Notes: generated by a model from the sequence alone, not told the origin. 64,000 bases of DNA from Benincasa hispida (GCF_009727055.1 NC_052357.1:3774334-3838333); one strand, 5' to 3'; positions 1-12,589 are shown, numbered from the stretch's first letter. Numbers and translations are program-made.

Positions 1-1639
1 CCATTTTTAAAAATTATTTATAGAGATGCAATAAACCATGTGTCATTATTTTTTTTTACAAACCTTAAATGATATCTACAAAACATATATGAATTATATA
101 TATAAAATATCACAAGTCCCACTCCATAAATGAAATTTTGTAATTCATTACATTACACATTTAAGTAGTGTTTAATACAATAATAATAATAAAAAAAAAA
201 AAGTCAAAGTAAATTTCTACAAAATAAGTAGACAAAATACAACATTTGTCAAGTTTTGAAGATTAAAGTAACGAGTACAAAATTAAAGGGTCAAGTGAGT
301 CGTTATGTTCATCTATATGCAAAGCCTCGTTCCATCCACCTACAAAACAATTACAATATATATACAAACACATAAAACAAGCATGAATTACTTCATTCAT
401 CAAGATTACAAGCTAAGAACTTATGGAATTAAAATGTTAAAAAAGATCAGAGTCCTCTAAACCATCTCTTGTTTCACCCATTTTTTTGTAGGAGAAGACC
501 GTCGCTCATCAAAGCCTTCCTCAGTTAGTAGGGAAGGAAGAACATCATTTTTTTTTTTTTTAATGGAGGCTAACTTTGACATTGCTCAATCATCACAAAA
601 GCAACACAACACCAATGTAGTAACTATATTGCATCTAAGTAAATGATACTTACCTTATAGAGAGTAGAGAGGAAAAGAGTTCCAAAATATGGAATTTTGA
701 AGTCTTGATAAGAGACTTAAATGAATGAAGTTGAAATCCAAGAAATGAAGCTCAAAAGAAAAGATAAATCCATGTAAGAATGATATTATTTGAATACATT
801 TAGTGGTTATGTCTGTAGCATGAATAATCATCATCATTCTAAATATTGTGTAAGGTAGAAGTTGCATAACTACAAAAATAGCAAATACCAAAGACTATAT
901 AAAAAGTTTAAACAAAGGAGTACAGAAGTTTAGACTAAAGGCTGACAAAACCAAACTCATATACTTTAGAAATGAACGTCCACAATCACACAAAAGTCTC
1001 TTCACATTTTGCAAATCACAATGATAGTGCTCAAGTATTCAATAAAATCATCTTTGTCTTTGCGTGCCCATTGACAAGTAACTCCTACAACAACCAAAAA
1101 AAAATAGGTTATTTGGCAATAAGTAGTGAGCGAAAGAGAAGAAAAAACGACAGACAAATAGATCCACCTTTTAGATGGTTAAAAAGAGAAAAAAAAAATC
1201 AAAATCAACTGACAACATACTCAACATTTTTCTTTACCATCCTAATAGGTAGAAGTTGTCAACTTTGATGTTCATTTATTTTTTTTACATTTTCAAAGGG
1301 GATAAACTGGTTATTCTACTTTTAAGTTATTTTTGGATTAAAATAGAATTATTGAAGAAATTTTTGAACTAATTTGGGATTTCTTGAAAAGAAGAGAAAC
1401 TCAAGGAGACCCGAGTTAAGAACTGTGCTAGGCAAATTCTTGAAGGATTAAAAAGGAAGACTATCAGTGGTTTTTATTATTTTGTTATGTTGTATTATAT
1501 ATATAGGTAAAGTTTGAAAAATTGGCATGGTCCGAAAATGTGTTTTCTTGGATTTTATTGGTTGACTTAAATTCATGATATATTATTGTTGTGATTTGCA
1601 TTAGAAACTGGGATTGTACCTTGGAAAAATTTGTTAGCG
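1..1639. other. AT-rich stretch without a supported gene
   Basis: Reading frames here are short and low in complexity. Poly-A and poly-T runs are frequent. A good splice donor consensus (AAG then GTAAGTATC) lies on the minus strand near 645-656, and a small minus-strand frame lies at 457-582, listed separately. No conserved domain is recognised. The right part (about 1380-1639) leads into LTR-like sequence. Confidence 0.5.
457..582 (-). other. 41-codon ORF, possible 3' exon of an unknown gene
   Basis: The frame opens at ATG 582-580 and ends at TAG 459-457. A lysine run at the N-terminus comes from a 14-base A tract on this strand. The remaining part (LLTEEGFDERRSSP, then TKKWVKQEMV and stop) is rich in charged residues and looks more protein-like than surrounding frames. 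I do not recognise it. A strong donor-like site on the same strand near 650 would fit an upstream exon, but I see no acceptor directly before the frame. It may be the end of a degraded gene or chance. Confidence 0.2.
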
Positions 1640-2235
1640 TGCCTACAGCACGTCTAGCAAGGTAATGTTGACATGTGCACATTCGGTGGGCTATATGGAT
1701 ACTGGAATTGTTTCCACATCATTCATATTGGGAATACCCGGAGAGATTCATGATCATGTCAGGGTTATCCAGTTACCAGGCTGGGAGGGTTGCATTGTTG
1801 TTGTGATAGTTATCTTGTGTGAAAATTGTTTTTCCACAAATGTGTTCCTTAAATCAAACTTGTTTTCATTATTTTCTTAAAAGGTACCACTCACTGGGCT
1901 TTCTAGCTCATGTTTTTCAATGTTTTACTTTTCACCGCCTAGGTAGTAAATAGTGGAACGTTCTAAGGAAAGTCACCCAAGATTTGGAACTACTACCCTC
2001 TCACAGTGCGAAACTCGGATTGGGTTATCTTTAAAAGTCATTAGGATTGTCAAAACTAATATTGTATAATAGTACAAACTTTGTATCTACTCTTTAAAAA
2101 TTAATTAAGTTCTCATTTATTAGCTATTTGTGGAATGGTATGAACTTGGGTAGTTGGTATCACAAGGGTGGTATCGACTGTCTTCACGTCTCCTTCCAGG
2201 TTTGGGAGACAAGGCTCGAGAGGGGGCGTGATATT
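1640..2235 (+). repeat. Degenerate LTR-like segment
   Basis: This stretch has balanced base composition in an AT-rich setting, and phrases such as CACTGGGCTTTCTAGCTCA and GAGGGGGCGTGATATT that I associate with plant Gypsy LTRs. No coding domain, PBS or paired LTR is visible. It abuts the long LTR-family fragment that begins at about 2236. The assignment rests on recognition of style only. Confidence 0.25.
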
Positions 2236-3230
2236 CTATTTATTGGTTGGACCATAATCAGGTTGTTCATTAAAGAAGCATTGGTACTTAAGGAGTTAGA
2301 GGTAACCCAAGGATAAAATGGTAATTTGACACAATTGGAGTTACAAACACTTGTGAATGACTAACTTGCTATTATTGGCCTATATTCGTGGACATAGAAA
2401 TATATCTGTAGTGAGAAGAGCAGCTGTGGGTCTTTAGTGGAGTGTACTCACAGTTAACAAATATTGATTAACTTGGTTAATGAGTTTAGCCAATCAATCT
2501 CATATTGTGGGAGCTTCTAATCTACAAGTCCACTAGATTCTCTTGTTAGCTCACTAAAGGATATTAAAGAGGACTGGTTTGAATTGTTCAAATCAATTTG
2601 AAGAAATTGTATATTAATATGTTTGATATGTAATTGATTATGAATGTGAACTATAATTCGAATTAAGTCAGAAAGAAACATTTGAATGAGATTCAAATAA
2701 TTAATTCAAGTGAATTAGATTCACATAGAATTAATTAATAAATATAGAGGTGTTGTACGTAGACATACGATGTTTATAATAATTAAATATATATACGTTA
2801 AATTGGATTTAACGTGTAAATAGTTATTTAATTAATGTACTAATTAATTAAATAAGTTTTATTTAATTAATTGTGCATAAGAAAAAAATGGAAAAAAACT
2901 TGGAGAAGAGGGTTGACTATTGTCTATATAAAGTCTTTCTTATGGTCCTTTTGGGACAAGCATTCATTGTGCAAATTTTTTCCTAAACCATAAAAAGAAA
3001 ACTTATTCATAGTGGAAATAAGGCACAAAGTGTGAACTAGAAAACTCAAATTTCTTTTTTAAAATCATCTTAAGAAGATAGAAAAATTAAGTTCCAACCA
3101 ACATTGTATGTGATATTTCAAATTACCTGTTACTTGGGAACTCGTAAAAAAGTTCAATTGATCTTGAAGTGTGAATCGATGAGTTTAGAAATTAGAAACC
3201 CAAGGGATTTCGCTGTTGGGTTTCTCTTAT
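2236..3230 (+). repeat. Coding-free long-LTR family, sense fragment
   Basis: The segment is the reverse complement of sequence seen near 26130-26880 and, more distantly, 47330-47560. Shared landmarks are the block around TCTTTAGTGGAGTG (2431-2444) and the block around TTAGCTCACTAAAGGAT (2546-2562). It includes a TATATAA-rich portion and no reading frame. The left end joins unrelated LTR-like DNA, so the copy is truncated. Confidence 0.55.
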
Positions 3231-3257
3231 ACTATCTCAAACTCCAAATTTCTTACT

Positions 3258-3463
3258 TTGTCATCTACTTTTTATCAATAATTTAAAAAACCAAGCCATT
3301 AAAACTAAGAAACTAACTTTTCAAAAGTTGCTTTTCTTTTTTAAATTTGGCTAAGAATTCAACCATTGTATTTAAGAAAGATGCAATGCAATCGATGTAA
3401 AAAATGGAGAGAAAATAGTCTTAATTTTAAAAAATAAAAACGAAATAGTTATTAAATGGGACC
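3258..3463. mobile_element. PIF/Harbinger-like MITE, family 2
   Basis: The right end (GTTATTAAATGGGACC, followed by TTA) is the inverted counterpart of ends seen at 7424-7597 (ATCAAACGGGGC). The inner block CTTACTTTGTCATCTACTTTTT (first 20 bases shared) recurs near 7507 with one change. Related copies lie near 12713, 23632 and 35188. No coding capacity. The left boundary is approximate. Confidence 0.5.
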
Positions 3464-4112
3464 TTAATTTTTTTTTTTTTTTTTTTGAAAATTATCCTTT
3501 TCTAAATACTACTTCCACGGTTTCACTTGTATATTTCTTTATGATTTTAGAAATGTTTCCAAAATTCAAGTGGTGTTTCTAAGAACTTAAGAAAAAAAAG
3601 AGTTCTTCGAATTTTATTATTCTTTTGGTACTTATCTAAAATTTCAAATGTTACATTTCAAAAGATGAAAACGATGGTAAGAAATGACGTGAAAAGAACA
3701 TAATTTTAATTTTTTAAAAAAAGAAAAAGGGAAAAGAAAAGAAAAGAAGCTTAATTGGGTTTTGCTATTTTATTTTCCCACTCTTTAATGAGTCATTATT
3801 TTATTATAAAGAGAGATGGATTATATTTACAGGTTGTGAATGTGGTATACTTGTTTTGGTATAAATGTCCATATATGGAAGTTTTCTTATTCCCTTTTCA
3901 CCCACTATATCAACTCCCCCAAATATTTGTAAACATTGAAAATAAAAAGAAGAGCAAACATTCCCATCCTCTATTTTTGCTTTTAATCTTCCTTGTTTTC
4001 AGTATTAATTAAAACATTTCAATTATAGTAATTTAGCCTTTAATCTTAAAAAAAAGTTGGTTGATTTAGTTTTAACCATATTATAATTGAATTTATTTGA
4101 TTTATTAAAAAT
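3464..4112. other. AT-rich spacer
   Basis: A 20-base T run begins near 3470, and an A/G-only tract lies at 3717-3750. No conserved frame is seen. Confidence 0.4.
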
Positions 4113-5194
4113 TTTTAAACTTAAATATTATTTTGGTCTCTGAACTACAAACTTTATCTTATATTGATCTTTAAACTTTTGAAAACGTTCGTTTTAATCT
4201 TTAAACGTTAAAAAAGTGCTTGTTTTGACCCCTACCGTTAAGATTTTATTAACTCTAACAAAATTTGAGGTCGCTTGTACTTTTAGATGATTTGCATCTA
4301 AATGACTTGGTCAATATTAGGTTTAAAATTGTTGAATCTTGAGGTTCCTTTTGTGCAATTAATTTTGTTCTTTTATCACATGTTCAACCAAAAAATAAGC
4401 TTCACAACTTCATCTCTTTGATTAAAATATTTTAGAAGCAGAGAGAAACAATGTTGAAAAGGACATCGATTAAATTAATTTTAACAAAGACAACAAATAA
4501 GTAAATGACCCACTTGCATACTAGCAGCGCTTCCTAACCAAACAGAAGGAGCATAGCAATATCATGCCTCATGTAATTCACCACCGTCTTTTGTTTCTTC
4601 CTCAATAACTTTATCCTTGCTAGACCATTTTCACTGCTGTTTTGTTGTCGTCAAAACCCTAGCTAAACAAAAGAAAAAAAATTCAATCAATTAATCCTTA
4701 TTCTTGTTATAAGGAAATAACAAAAATGGATGAATAAAGAAAACCTCATTTCTCACAAGCTTTTCGTAATGTCCCCAAAATCAATGGCTCCTATTTACCA
4801 ACATTTTAAAAGAAAAATGGGATGAATAAAAAAACAAAAATCCGAAACCCTTTATGAAAAATAAAATTAGTACCATTTGGAGGAGTTACAGCCAATGCGG
4901 AAGAGGGTGATGAATTACTTGACGATCTAGATGGAACAAACACCAACTTCAGTGATGGCGCTCATGAATAGATAAAAAAGAAGGGGTAACGATTTACAAA
5001 GAAAAAGAAGAGCGATATTGAGGGAGTGGGTAAAAATTACAAGCTACTCCATAATTATGTTAATGTTAACAAAATCTTAACGATGGGGATCAAAATAAAC
5101 ATCTTTTAATGACTAAAATGAAGGCTTTTGAATGTTTAACGAACAGAGTAGAATAAAATTCATACTTCAGGAACAAAAATAAACTTAATATTCC
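4113..5194. mobile_element. Non-autonomous TIR element, about 1.1 kb
   Basis: The first 140 bases and the last 140 bases are imperfect inverted repeats. The left arm runs from TTAAATATTATTTTGGTCTC to the block around CCGTTAAGATTTTATTAAC; the right arm, read in reverse complement, gives TTAAGTTTATTTTTGTTCC and then CCATCGTTAAGATTTTGTTAAC in the same order. The centre has no transposase. The TGGTCTCTRAACT style of end recurs at several other places in the window. Superfamily not determined. Confidence 0.6.
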
Positions 5195-5805
5195 TATAAT
5201 TATATAAACTTTACTTGATATGAGAGGAAAATCCTAGAATTTATGTCTAGAAGGATTTTTTTTTTATTTTTTGTTTTGAAGAAAACAAACCCATCTTTTT
5301 TTAGAAAAAAAAATAATAAAAAAAATTGTAGTTTATATATAGTTTCCATTCCATGGCTAGTATTTAAAGAGAATGCAAACAAAGTTCATAAATTACAGAA
5401 AGGTCAGAAAATATATAAAGGAAAATGATTAAAGAAAGAGAGAAGACAGTACAAGTTTATGTTTTAAAATTGAAAGCCAAACAAATGGAAGTTTTGTTTC
5501 TTTATGGTTGTCTAAGTAAGGATCTTCAAAATTTTAATAATTTTGATGGTGATCTCAGACACTCAGAGATTATTTAATGCACAATATGTGGAGGAAAAAA
5601 AGGTGAAAACTTTTTTTAAAAAAAAAAAATAAAAAAAAAAAAATTCTTCTGGGATTTTTCACTTTTTGCTAGTACTTTGATAAAAATGAAAGAAAAAAAA
5701 AACATGGATGAATTTTTTTGTCCAAGAAAATATACAAAGAAAAGGTCACTTCATTGCCTGTCTCACAATTTTTAAGTAATCCTAGAGTATTTGTATTCAA
5801 ATAAG
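5195..5805. other. AT-rich spacer
   Basis: Long A and T homopolymers (for example 5613-5642) and short overlapping frames on both strands only. Nothing recognisable. Confidence 0.4.
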
Positions 5806-5999
5806 TGTTCAAATATAGAAAAATGAATTAAAATATTTATAAATAATAGTAAAATATCATAATCTATTTTTGATAGATTGCGATAAACAGCGATAGACTG
5901 CTTCAGATAGTAGTTTATCACTGTCTATCAAAAATTAATTGTGATATTTTGTTATTATTTATAAATATTTTTAACAGTTTTGTCATTTAAAATAGTTTC
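5806..5999. mobile_element. GATAGA-core MITE (family 1)
   Basis: The element has arms AAATATTTATAAATAATAGT and its inverse around a core of GATAGA/TCTATC palindromes (for example CAGCGATAGACTGC and CACTGTCTATC). Arms begin with TTCAAATATAGAAAAATG. Related copies lie near 23463, 38094, 38295, 40060, 49640 and 50796. No coding capacity. Confidence 0.6.
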
Positions 6000-6044
6000 T
6001 TCTAATTTGATAACAAATATTAATTAGACATCTCATAACACTAA

Positions 6045-6290
6045 GAGGTTGTTTGGGGACCCAACATGAGATGGTATATTCTTACATCCTATCATCCCAA
6101 TTATTCTATCTCACTGATTTTAATTGTTTGTGGGCCCATTTTCGGAACGTATTTCGTATCTCACCGTCATTTTCCTTTCGTGTATCGTATATTATCTCAG
6201 TGCTTGAACATATTCGATTATACTCGATCATAACTTTTCAAACATCAAAACTTCTCATATCTTATACCATCTCAATGTCCCAAACAGTCC
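6045..6290. mobile_element. Tourist-like MITE with TAA target duplication
   Basis: A 246-bp element flanked by TAA on both sides (6042-6044 and 6291-6293). Terminal inverted repeats contain GTTGTTTGGG on the left and, reversed, GGACTGTTTGGG on the right, followed on both by GAGATGGTATA. The TWA duplication and TGTTTGGG-type ends fit PIF/Harbinger-derived MITEs. There is no transposase, so mobilisation would need an autonomous element elsewhere. Confidence 0.82.
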
Positions 6291-6293
6291 TAA

Positions 6294-7279
6294 GACCAAA
6301 CTCATAATACACGGATAAGTTAGTCAAAACACTTATCCATTTAAGCATTTTCTCGGTAACACATAAATGAACAAAATATAACGTAACAATGACAACTCTT
6401 TTGTTAAATATTTATTTAATAAGTATTATAATTATAATTAATTTTTATGTCAAGCTCAAAAAACCTAATAAACATTATAAAAACAAAAAGGGGCAAAAAA
6501 GAAAACCTAATAAATCGATAAAAAAAAAAAAAAAAACATAAATTTAATATCTCTTCATTCTCGGTGTAGAAAATTATTGAATTATAAAAGGAAATAAAAG
6601 AAAAGGGGTTGTAAGATGAGAATGTCCAAAAAAAAAAAACAGAAAAAGAAAGGTGTAGGTTGGTCATGGTCTAAAATACAATATATCTATCTTTAATAAA
6701 AAATATAATACAAATCAACAAATATTATATAAATTCTCTCTAGAAAAACAAGATTGTGACAACCAAATAAAGAATTTAATATTTAGACAAAAGAAAGAAG
6801 ACATTGGTATTCATCGACATAAATAAAGTGAATGTAGTAATAATGAAACTATTCATCAAAAAAACACAAATGTTTTGTTTAGAAGCATGTCCAAAAAATA
6901 TTATCTTTTGGTTTAAAATAATTTTTAAAAAAATACTAAGATACATTTTAAGTTGCATATACATCTTTGTGTGATTAATATGATATATTATGAATATGAT
7001 AATAACTTGTGCCTAGAGGTCAATTCACCTTGGACAACCATTAAAAAAAAAAAATAGCTATTGTGAAAATTGTGATTATAGACGACATGATTAAGAAAAT
7101 TATGGGTTTTTTTTTTTTCAATTATATGGACTTATTCTAGAACAATGACCAAAATATTTGGTGATATATCCATAAATCGTTTGATATCGATATTATAATT
7201 CTTGTTCTAGAGGACTAAAATGATTTACAATTCAATTACAGGGTTACTATACATATTGTAATCCCTTTATTAGAGATAT
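6294..7279. other. AT-rich spacer
   Basis: Only short low-complexity frames. No domain, RNA gene or paired repeat was recognised until the tRNA terminator. Confidence 0.4.
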
Positions 7280-7285
7280 AAAAAA
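7280..7285 (-). terminator. Pol III terminator of tRNA-Ser
   Basis: Six consecutive T residues on the minus strand lie 11-16 bases after the tRNA discriminator base. This is the normal RNA polymerase III stop signal. Confidence 0.8.
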
Positions 7286-7295
7286 TTTCGTATTT

Positions 7296-7377
7296 CGTTG
7301 CCTGAGAGATTCGAACTCTCGTAGGGATACCCCATGTACTTAGCAGGCACACGCCTTAACCACTCGGCCAAAGCAAC
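7296..7377 (-). tRNA. tRNA-Ser (anticodon GCU)
   Basis: Read on the minus strand, the 82-nt sequence folds as a class II tRNA. The acceptor stem pairs GTTGCTT with AGGCAAC (one G-T pair), with discriminator G at 7296. The D arm contains the A box (TGGCCGAGTGG), and the anticodon loop is CTGCTAA, giving GCU for AGC/AGU serine codons. A long variable arm follows, as expected for serine. The T arm is GAGAG-TTCGAAT-CTCTC and carries the B box. No intron is needed and CCA is not encoded, as in eukaryotic nuclear genes. All stems are intact, so the gene is probably functional. Confidence 0.97.
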
Positions 7378-7402
7378 ATGTTTGACAATAATATATATTT
7401 TA
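7378..7402 (-). promoter_or_regulatory. Upstream tRNA promoter elements (CAA and TATA-like)
   Basis: Upstream on the minus strand is an AATATATATTATTG stretch and then TCAAACAT directly before the tRNA. Plant tRNA genes commonly carry a CAA start motif within about 10 bases of the gene and a TATA-like element further up. Both are present here at the expected spacing. Confidence 0.6.
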
Positions 7403-7423
7403 CAACTTTAGTGTAATTAATTA

Positions 7424-7597
7424 GGCCCTAATCGATAGCCATTTTGATTTTAGCTTTTGATTAGTTTTAAAAATTAAGCCTTTAAATAGTCATTCTACTT
7501 ATAAACTTCTTACTTTGTTATCTACTTTTTATCAATATTTTTAAAAATTAAAAAAAAAAGTAATTTTTTTAAACTTAAAATCGTTATCAAACGGGGC
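7424..7597. mobile_element. PIF/Harbinger-like MITE, family 2
   Basis: The left end GGCCCTAATCGATAGCCATT is the inverted counterpart of the right end (AATCGTTATCAAACGGGGC). The flanking trinucleotides are TTA on the left and ATA on the right, close to the TWA duplication of this superfamily. The element lies 46 bp upstream of the tRNA-Ser gene. No coding capacity. Confidence 0.6.
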
Positions 7598-9669
7598 ATA
7601 AATTAATATAAAATTTATTATATTGAGAATTGTAATCCAAAATTTTGAAATGAAAATTTATAAATCATATAACCTACTATGTAACAAATCCTTGTTTTTC
7701 TTTTTCAGTTTTCAAAAAACACTTTTGAGTTGTTTTGTTGTGTCATTTCAAGTAGAATATATTAAGATAAGTGCAATCTAGGATGTATAAATGATATTAA
7801 ATTTCTATTAACATATCAATATTTTTATTGATATTTCTAAATTTTCATGAAGGATAAATCAACATTTCCATTGCACAATAAGAAAATCCATAAAACAAGT
7901 AGAAAAAAAATAAATAACAAAACATCACTAATGTGAATATAATATAAATAATATACATTTTAACTTATTTTCAAAATCGATTAATATATATTTACTAATT
8001 TAAATATTATTTGAATTTTTTTTAGAAACATCTATCAACATCGATATTTGTATAAATTTGACAACTTAACATTTTTTTTTTTTTTTTTTTTGTCGATTCA
8101 ACATTTTAGATATGAATATGCTGAAATATTATTCATATAATCGATCGAATACGAAAAAAACGATAATTGTAGAATTAAATAATTAGAATTATTAGGGGAG
8201 AATTCAAGTGATTTTGATAGGACATTTCAAGGGTAGGCCATAAAATATTTAACAAAGATTATCCGAATCTTAAAGTAAAAAAGTGAGGTTATAGAATTTG
8301 AAGACACACGGCCACACTTGAAAAAAAGACCCCAAACCTTTATTTTTTTTAAAAAATTTTTCTTTTCATTTTATAACATATTTCTATGATTTATGAATGA
8401 TGCTTTGAATCTTCTTCCTTCTTCCTTTTTTTCCCTTTAAATCAGTCATTTTCAATTCAAATCATTATTGAATTATTTAATTTTTTCTGTTCATCCTACC
8501 CCTTTCAATGGCTCTTTCTTGTTTGGATTTTTTCGTTTGATTTTTAAACCCATTTTCAAATAATAATAATAATAATAATACATAAATAAAATAATTGAGT
8601 TTTGTTTTGATTAAGTTGTAAAAATTTAATTTTTTAGCCATATAAATTTAATATATTCTTGAACTTAGTGTATTTGATCATTAAATTTATTGTTCTTTTT
8701 CTTTTTGTGTACTTAAAAAGTTCAAATTTTGATTTTAATAAATCTACTTAGAACTAATAAATGATAATTTTAGATGATGAAAGCCTAAAAGATATATTAA
8801 TTGAATATAAATAAGAAATGATGGCCCAAAAATGTTGGGGTTAAAATGTAATTCCCACCTAACACAGCGTTTCTTTCCTCTTCTCTTTTTGCTTTTCCAC
8901 CCTTATTTTGTGTAGCTAACCTATTCACTTCATGTTACCATCATGACATAATAATAATAATTAAAAAAAAAAAAACTTAACATTTATGTTCTTTTTTTTT
9001 AGCTCAATAGAGTGTGATTCAAATTATGGATTCTTTAGTTATTAAAACGTATATCGACTAAGTTATGCTCGTTTTGACAGCGATTGTAAAACTGTTCTAT
9101 CACAAATTTATTGTCTATCATTAGCCATGATTTTAGTTTTGTCTCCATCATTTTAAAATTTTCAATTTACTCTTCGACTTTTCAATTTGGATTTAAGTTT
9201 AGTTTAGTTTTTATTGTTTCGCTGATATCACAAGGTGTCTATATATTGTTTTTACTCATTTCATAAAACTTAGCAATTTCTTTGTAGGTGAAATTAAATT
9301 AAATGTTGAAGTTTGTGCTTATTTAGTTTTTAAACTTTCAAGAGTTACTAAAAGGTCATTGAACTTTTAATTTTGGGTCTAGTACGATTTTATCTTTAAA
9401 AATGATTAACAAAACTCTCTATAATATTACAAAAATTTGTAAAATCAATTGGTTTATTAGTTATAAAGTCGAACTTATTTCTAATGAATACTAAAATTTC
9501 AATTTTTTTACTAGGTTCATGAATTTTAAAAAATATTGAGTAGGACAAAAAGTTATTAGACAAAAAAATAAAAAATTTGGAGATTTATCAAACATAAATT
9601 GAAAGTTTGAGTATTTATTAAATAATTTTCAAAATTGTAGAACGTATTAGACACAACAATAAAAGTCTA
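7598..9669. other. AT-rich spacer with simple repeats
   Basis: A 22-base T run lies at about 8071-8091 and an AAT trinucleotide repeat at about 8559-8581. The part from about 9290 to 9669 has the 'aaactttaattttgggtc' style of degenerate dispersed repeats. No gene is supported. Confidence 0.4.
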
Positions 9670-11000
9670 GGGTGTGTTTGACTCACCAACATGAGTTGAG
9701 TTGATAAAATATACCAACTCAATGCTTGGCTCACCAATTTTAAATGTTGGTGGAGTTTAGTTAGTATATTTTACTAACTCAACCTAACTAATCTCAACTC
9801 TTCATTCTTCTAGTGTTTTCAATGCAACACTCATCGGCCACTGGTCACTGACACTCTGAGAACCAACTCTAGGCTCCAACAACCACCTTTAAAGACAACT
9901 CTAATGACCACCTTCGCGCGACCAACTTCGGCGGCCAATTCTATGCTTCGGCAACCACCTCCAAAAATAAACTCTGATGACTAACTCTAACAACCACTGT
10001 CGTGCTACCAGTTATAGGCTCCGATGGCCACTCCCGACTACAAACTCCGACGAAAATCACGTTCGATGATCAACTTCAATGACCATCTTCGCGATACCAA
10101 CTTTGACGATTAACTCCGAGCTCTGACTACCGCATTCGATGACAAACTTTGGCAACCAACTCCAATACTACCTTCATGCGACCAACTTAGGCTCCGACAA
10201 CCACCTCCGACGAAAATCATTTTCGATAATCAACTTCGAAAACTACCTCCGACTATTATAAGACTGATGACTGTTAGAGTATGTTATAGGACTGTTGATT
10301 ATATAAATAATAGTATTTTGCCCGCGTTATGTGCAATATTTTTATGTGAAAAATTGTAAAATATATTTTTATTTAATTTAATTCACATATCAAATGAATG
10401 TTAAGAATATTTGCAAAAGTATGCATGTAGTTGAAAAGTATGTAAAAAATAACAAAAAAAAAATCATAAAATGAAGAATTTTTTCTTGGAACATTTTCCG
10501 GCAAGAATTAGTGAAAAAAGTAACAACAAGAAGAAGAAAAATATGATGGTGATGGAATTCATGGAGAAAAATTAGGAAATCAAAAGGCTTTATTTCTCTT
10601 TGATTTTCCATTTTATTTAACCATGTTCCTACCAGAAATGTAATGGGTTAATTGTTGTTCATTACTAAGAAAAAAAAAAAGAAAAGAAAGAAAGAAAAAC
10701 TTAAAAAAAATAAAAGAAAAAATTGCAATCCATATTTTATTCAAATAAAGTTGAGTAAAATTATTGAATAAAAAATTTTCAAAACAAAAATAGTAATAAT
10801 AAAAATAGGTTATTTAGAGTTCAAAAAACTACATCAGATACTTCGGCCATGCGAACTCAACTCTGCATCTAAACATAGATATATGAATTCAGACAACATA
10901 ACTATACATTCCAAACAAAGACATATAAATGAAAAAACATATAAATTCCACATAAATATAAACTCTATATATCATATCTAAACTAAACTCTCTAAACGGC
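9670..11000. repeat. Left inverted arm of the long-TIR element
   Basis: The arm has an outer part with the ATGAGTTGAGT motif, then about 450 bp of CpG-containing, CCACC/CGACAA-rich irregular repeats (9830-10255), then AT-rich sequence. It matches the reverse complement of 15040-16753 in the same order. The irregular repeats vary in number between arms, so the arms have diverged by slippage as well as substitution. Confidence 0.65.
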
Positions 11001-11666
11001 CAAAGACTTATTATAAATTTTAAAAAGTTCATTGACTAAATATATACAAAACTCAAAGCTCAAAAACCTTTCTTCTAATTTTCTTTTTCTTTATAACCCA
11101 ATTCAGTCGTCTTCTATTTCTTACTCAATTATATGTATCTAATTCGAAAACAAAAATCATCAAAAACAAAAACAATTTATGAAATTTGACTAAATCATAA
11201 AACCAAATTGAAAATATCACTAATTTTGACTAATGGATAGACTTCTTCAAATACTGATTTTACAAAATAGATTATTAAAGCAAATGCATAGACGGTTCTC
11301 AATGGAAATTATAACTAAGAGTCTTAAAATTGATTCATTTATGAAAGTTTAGGTATTTAATTGATACAATTATAAGTTCGATATAATTTTTTCCATGAAA
11401 TATAACGAAGGGTGTAGATTGATATACCTATAAAAATTCAAACTTAAATTGATACAATTATTTGTTCACAATCTAAATTACTTTTCTATTATGAGTTTAA
11501 ATTGATACAACCCTAAAATTTAGGGGTATAAATTGATACTTTCTTAAAAATTAATAATTTGGAGAGGGTTTCTATGGGGGCTAAGACAGGGGCGAACGAC
11601 AGGTTGCCTGACAACGCTATAGACCTAAAAAACAATGTTGTTTTCAAGTATATATATAATAATATG

Positions 11667-12076
11667 GGCAAACTACCATTTTAGTCTTGAAGAATACGTG
11701 TATTTGGTCTCTAAGTTTTCAAAACATATCTTTTTAGTTTATGACTTTTTAGAATAGATGCATTTAGTCCTGAGTTTTTAAAGTGTATTTTTTTAGTCTC
11801 CAAATTTTTAAGAATATATTTAAAAGGCAACCGAACTATTTCTTATTTTCACTCTATATAGTTATATGAGATTTCAAATTAAAAAAATATTTTTTAAAAA
11901 TAATTTTAGAGAGGAGGTAATCTTAAAAAAATAATTTTTATTTAAAATAATAATAAAAAATTAATGTTTAGGGACCAAATGAACCTATTCCAAAAAAGCT
12001 CGATGATTAAAAAAGCACGCTTTAAAAGTTCAGGGATTAAAAACACATATTTTTCAAAACTCGGAGACTAAAAAAT
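11667..12076. mobile_element. MITE-like inverted-repeat element
   Basis: The left portion (TTTTAGTCTTGAAGAATACG, then TTTGGTCTCTAAGTTTTC) recurs inverted at the right end (TTTTTAGTCTCCGAGTTTTG in reverse complement). The ends are imperfect and no target duplication was assigned. Nested in the interior of the long-TIR element. Confidence 0.5.
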
Positions 12077-12589
12077 AATTTTTCCTATTATATATTATTA
12101 TATGGTGTGTGGTCAAACTTTGGTTTGACTTTAAAAATGGCTTGTTTGAAGGATTGGCGGCCCAGTAGGCCCAGCTGGCCCACATATTTGTTGGACTATT
12201 TTGACCATCCTGAGCCCACTTCCAATGCCTAATTGATTTGACCCTTTAACAGCGACTATTCTATTAACATTTCTCAACAGCTGGATTTTTATTTTATTAT
12301 TATTATTTTTTATTTTTCAGTAATATCAATTATTCTTTTGGGGATTATATAATATAATATATATATATATATATTCATATAAACCATATGAAAAGAAAAA
12401 GTGGTGTTGAATAAATCACATGATTTGTTTCCTTTCACCATCTTACAAACTGTTTCTTACAAATTATTATATTCTCACTAAGTCATTCATGTTCTTGTTT
12501 GACACTCTAATCTTTACTTTTCACTATTTTTTTTGTTCTTGTGTAAAATTTAATGTCCATTTATATATTTTAAAAATAACAAAAATGAG

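Noticed and set aside
10390..10611. 73-codon minus-strand frame
   Set aside because: It is the left-arm counterpart of right-arm sequence, hydrophobic by AT composition, and does not align as protein with the right-arm frame.
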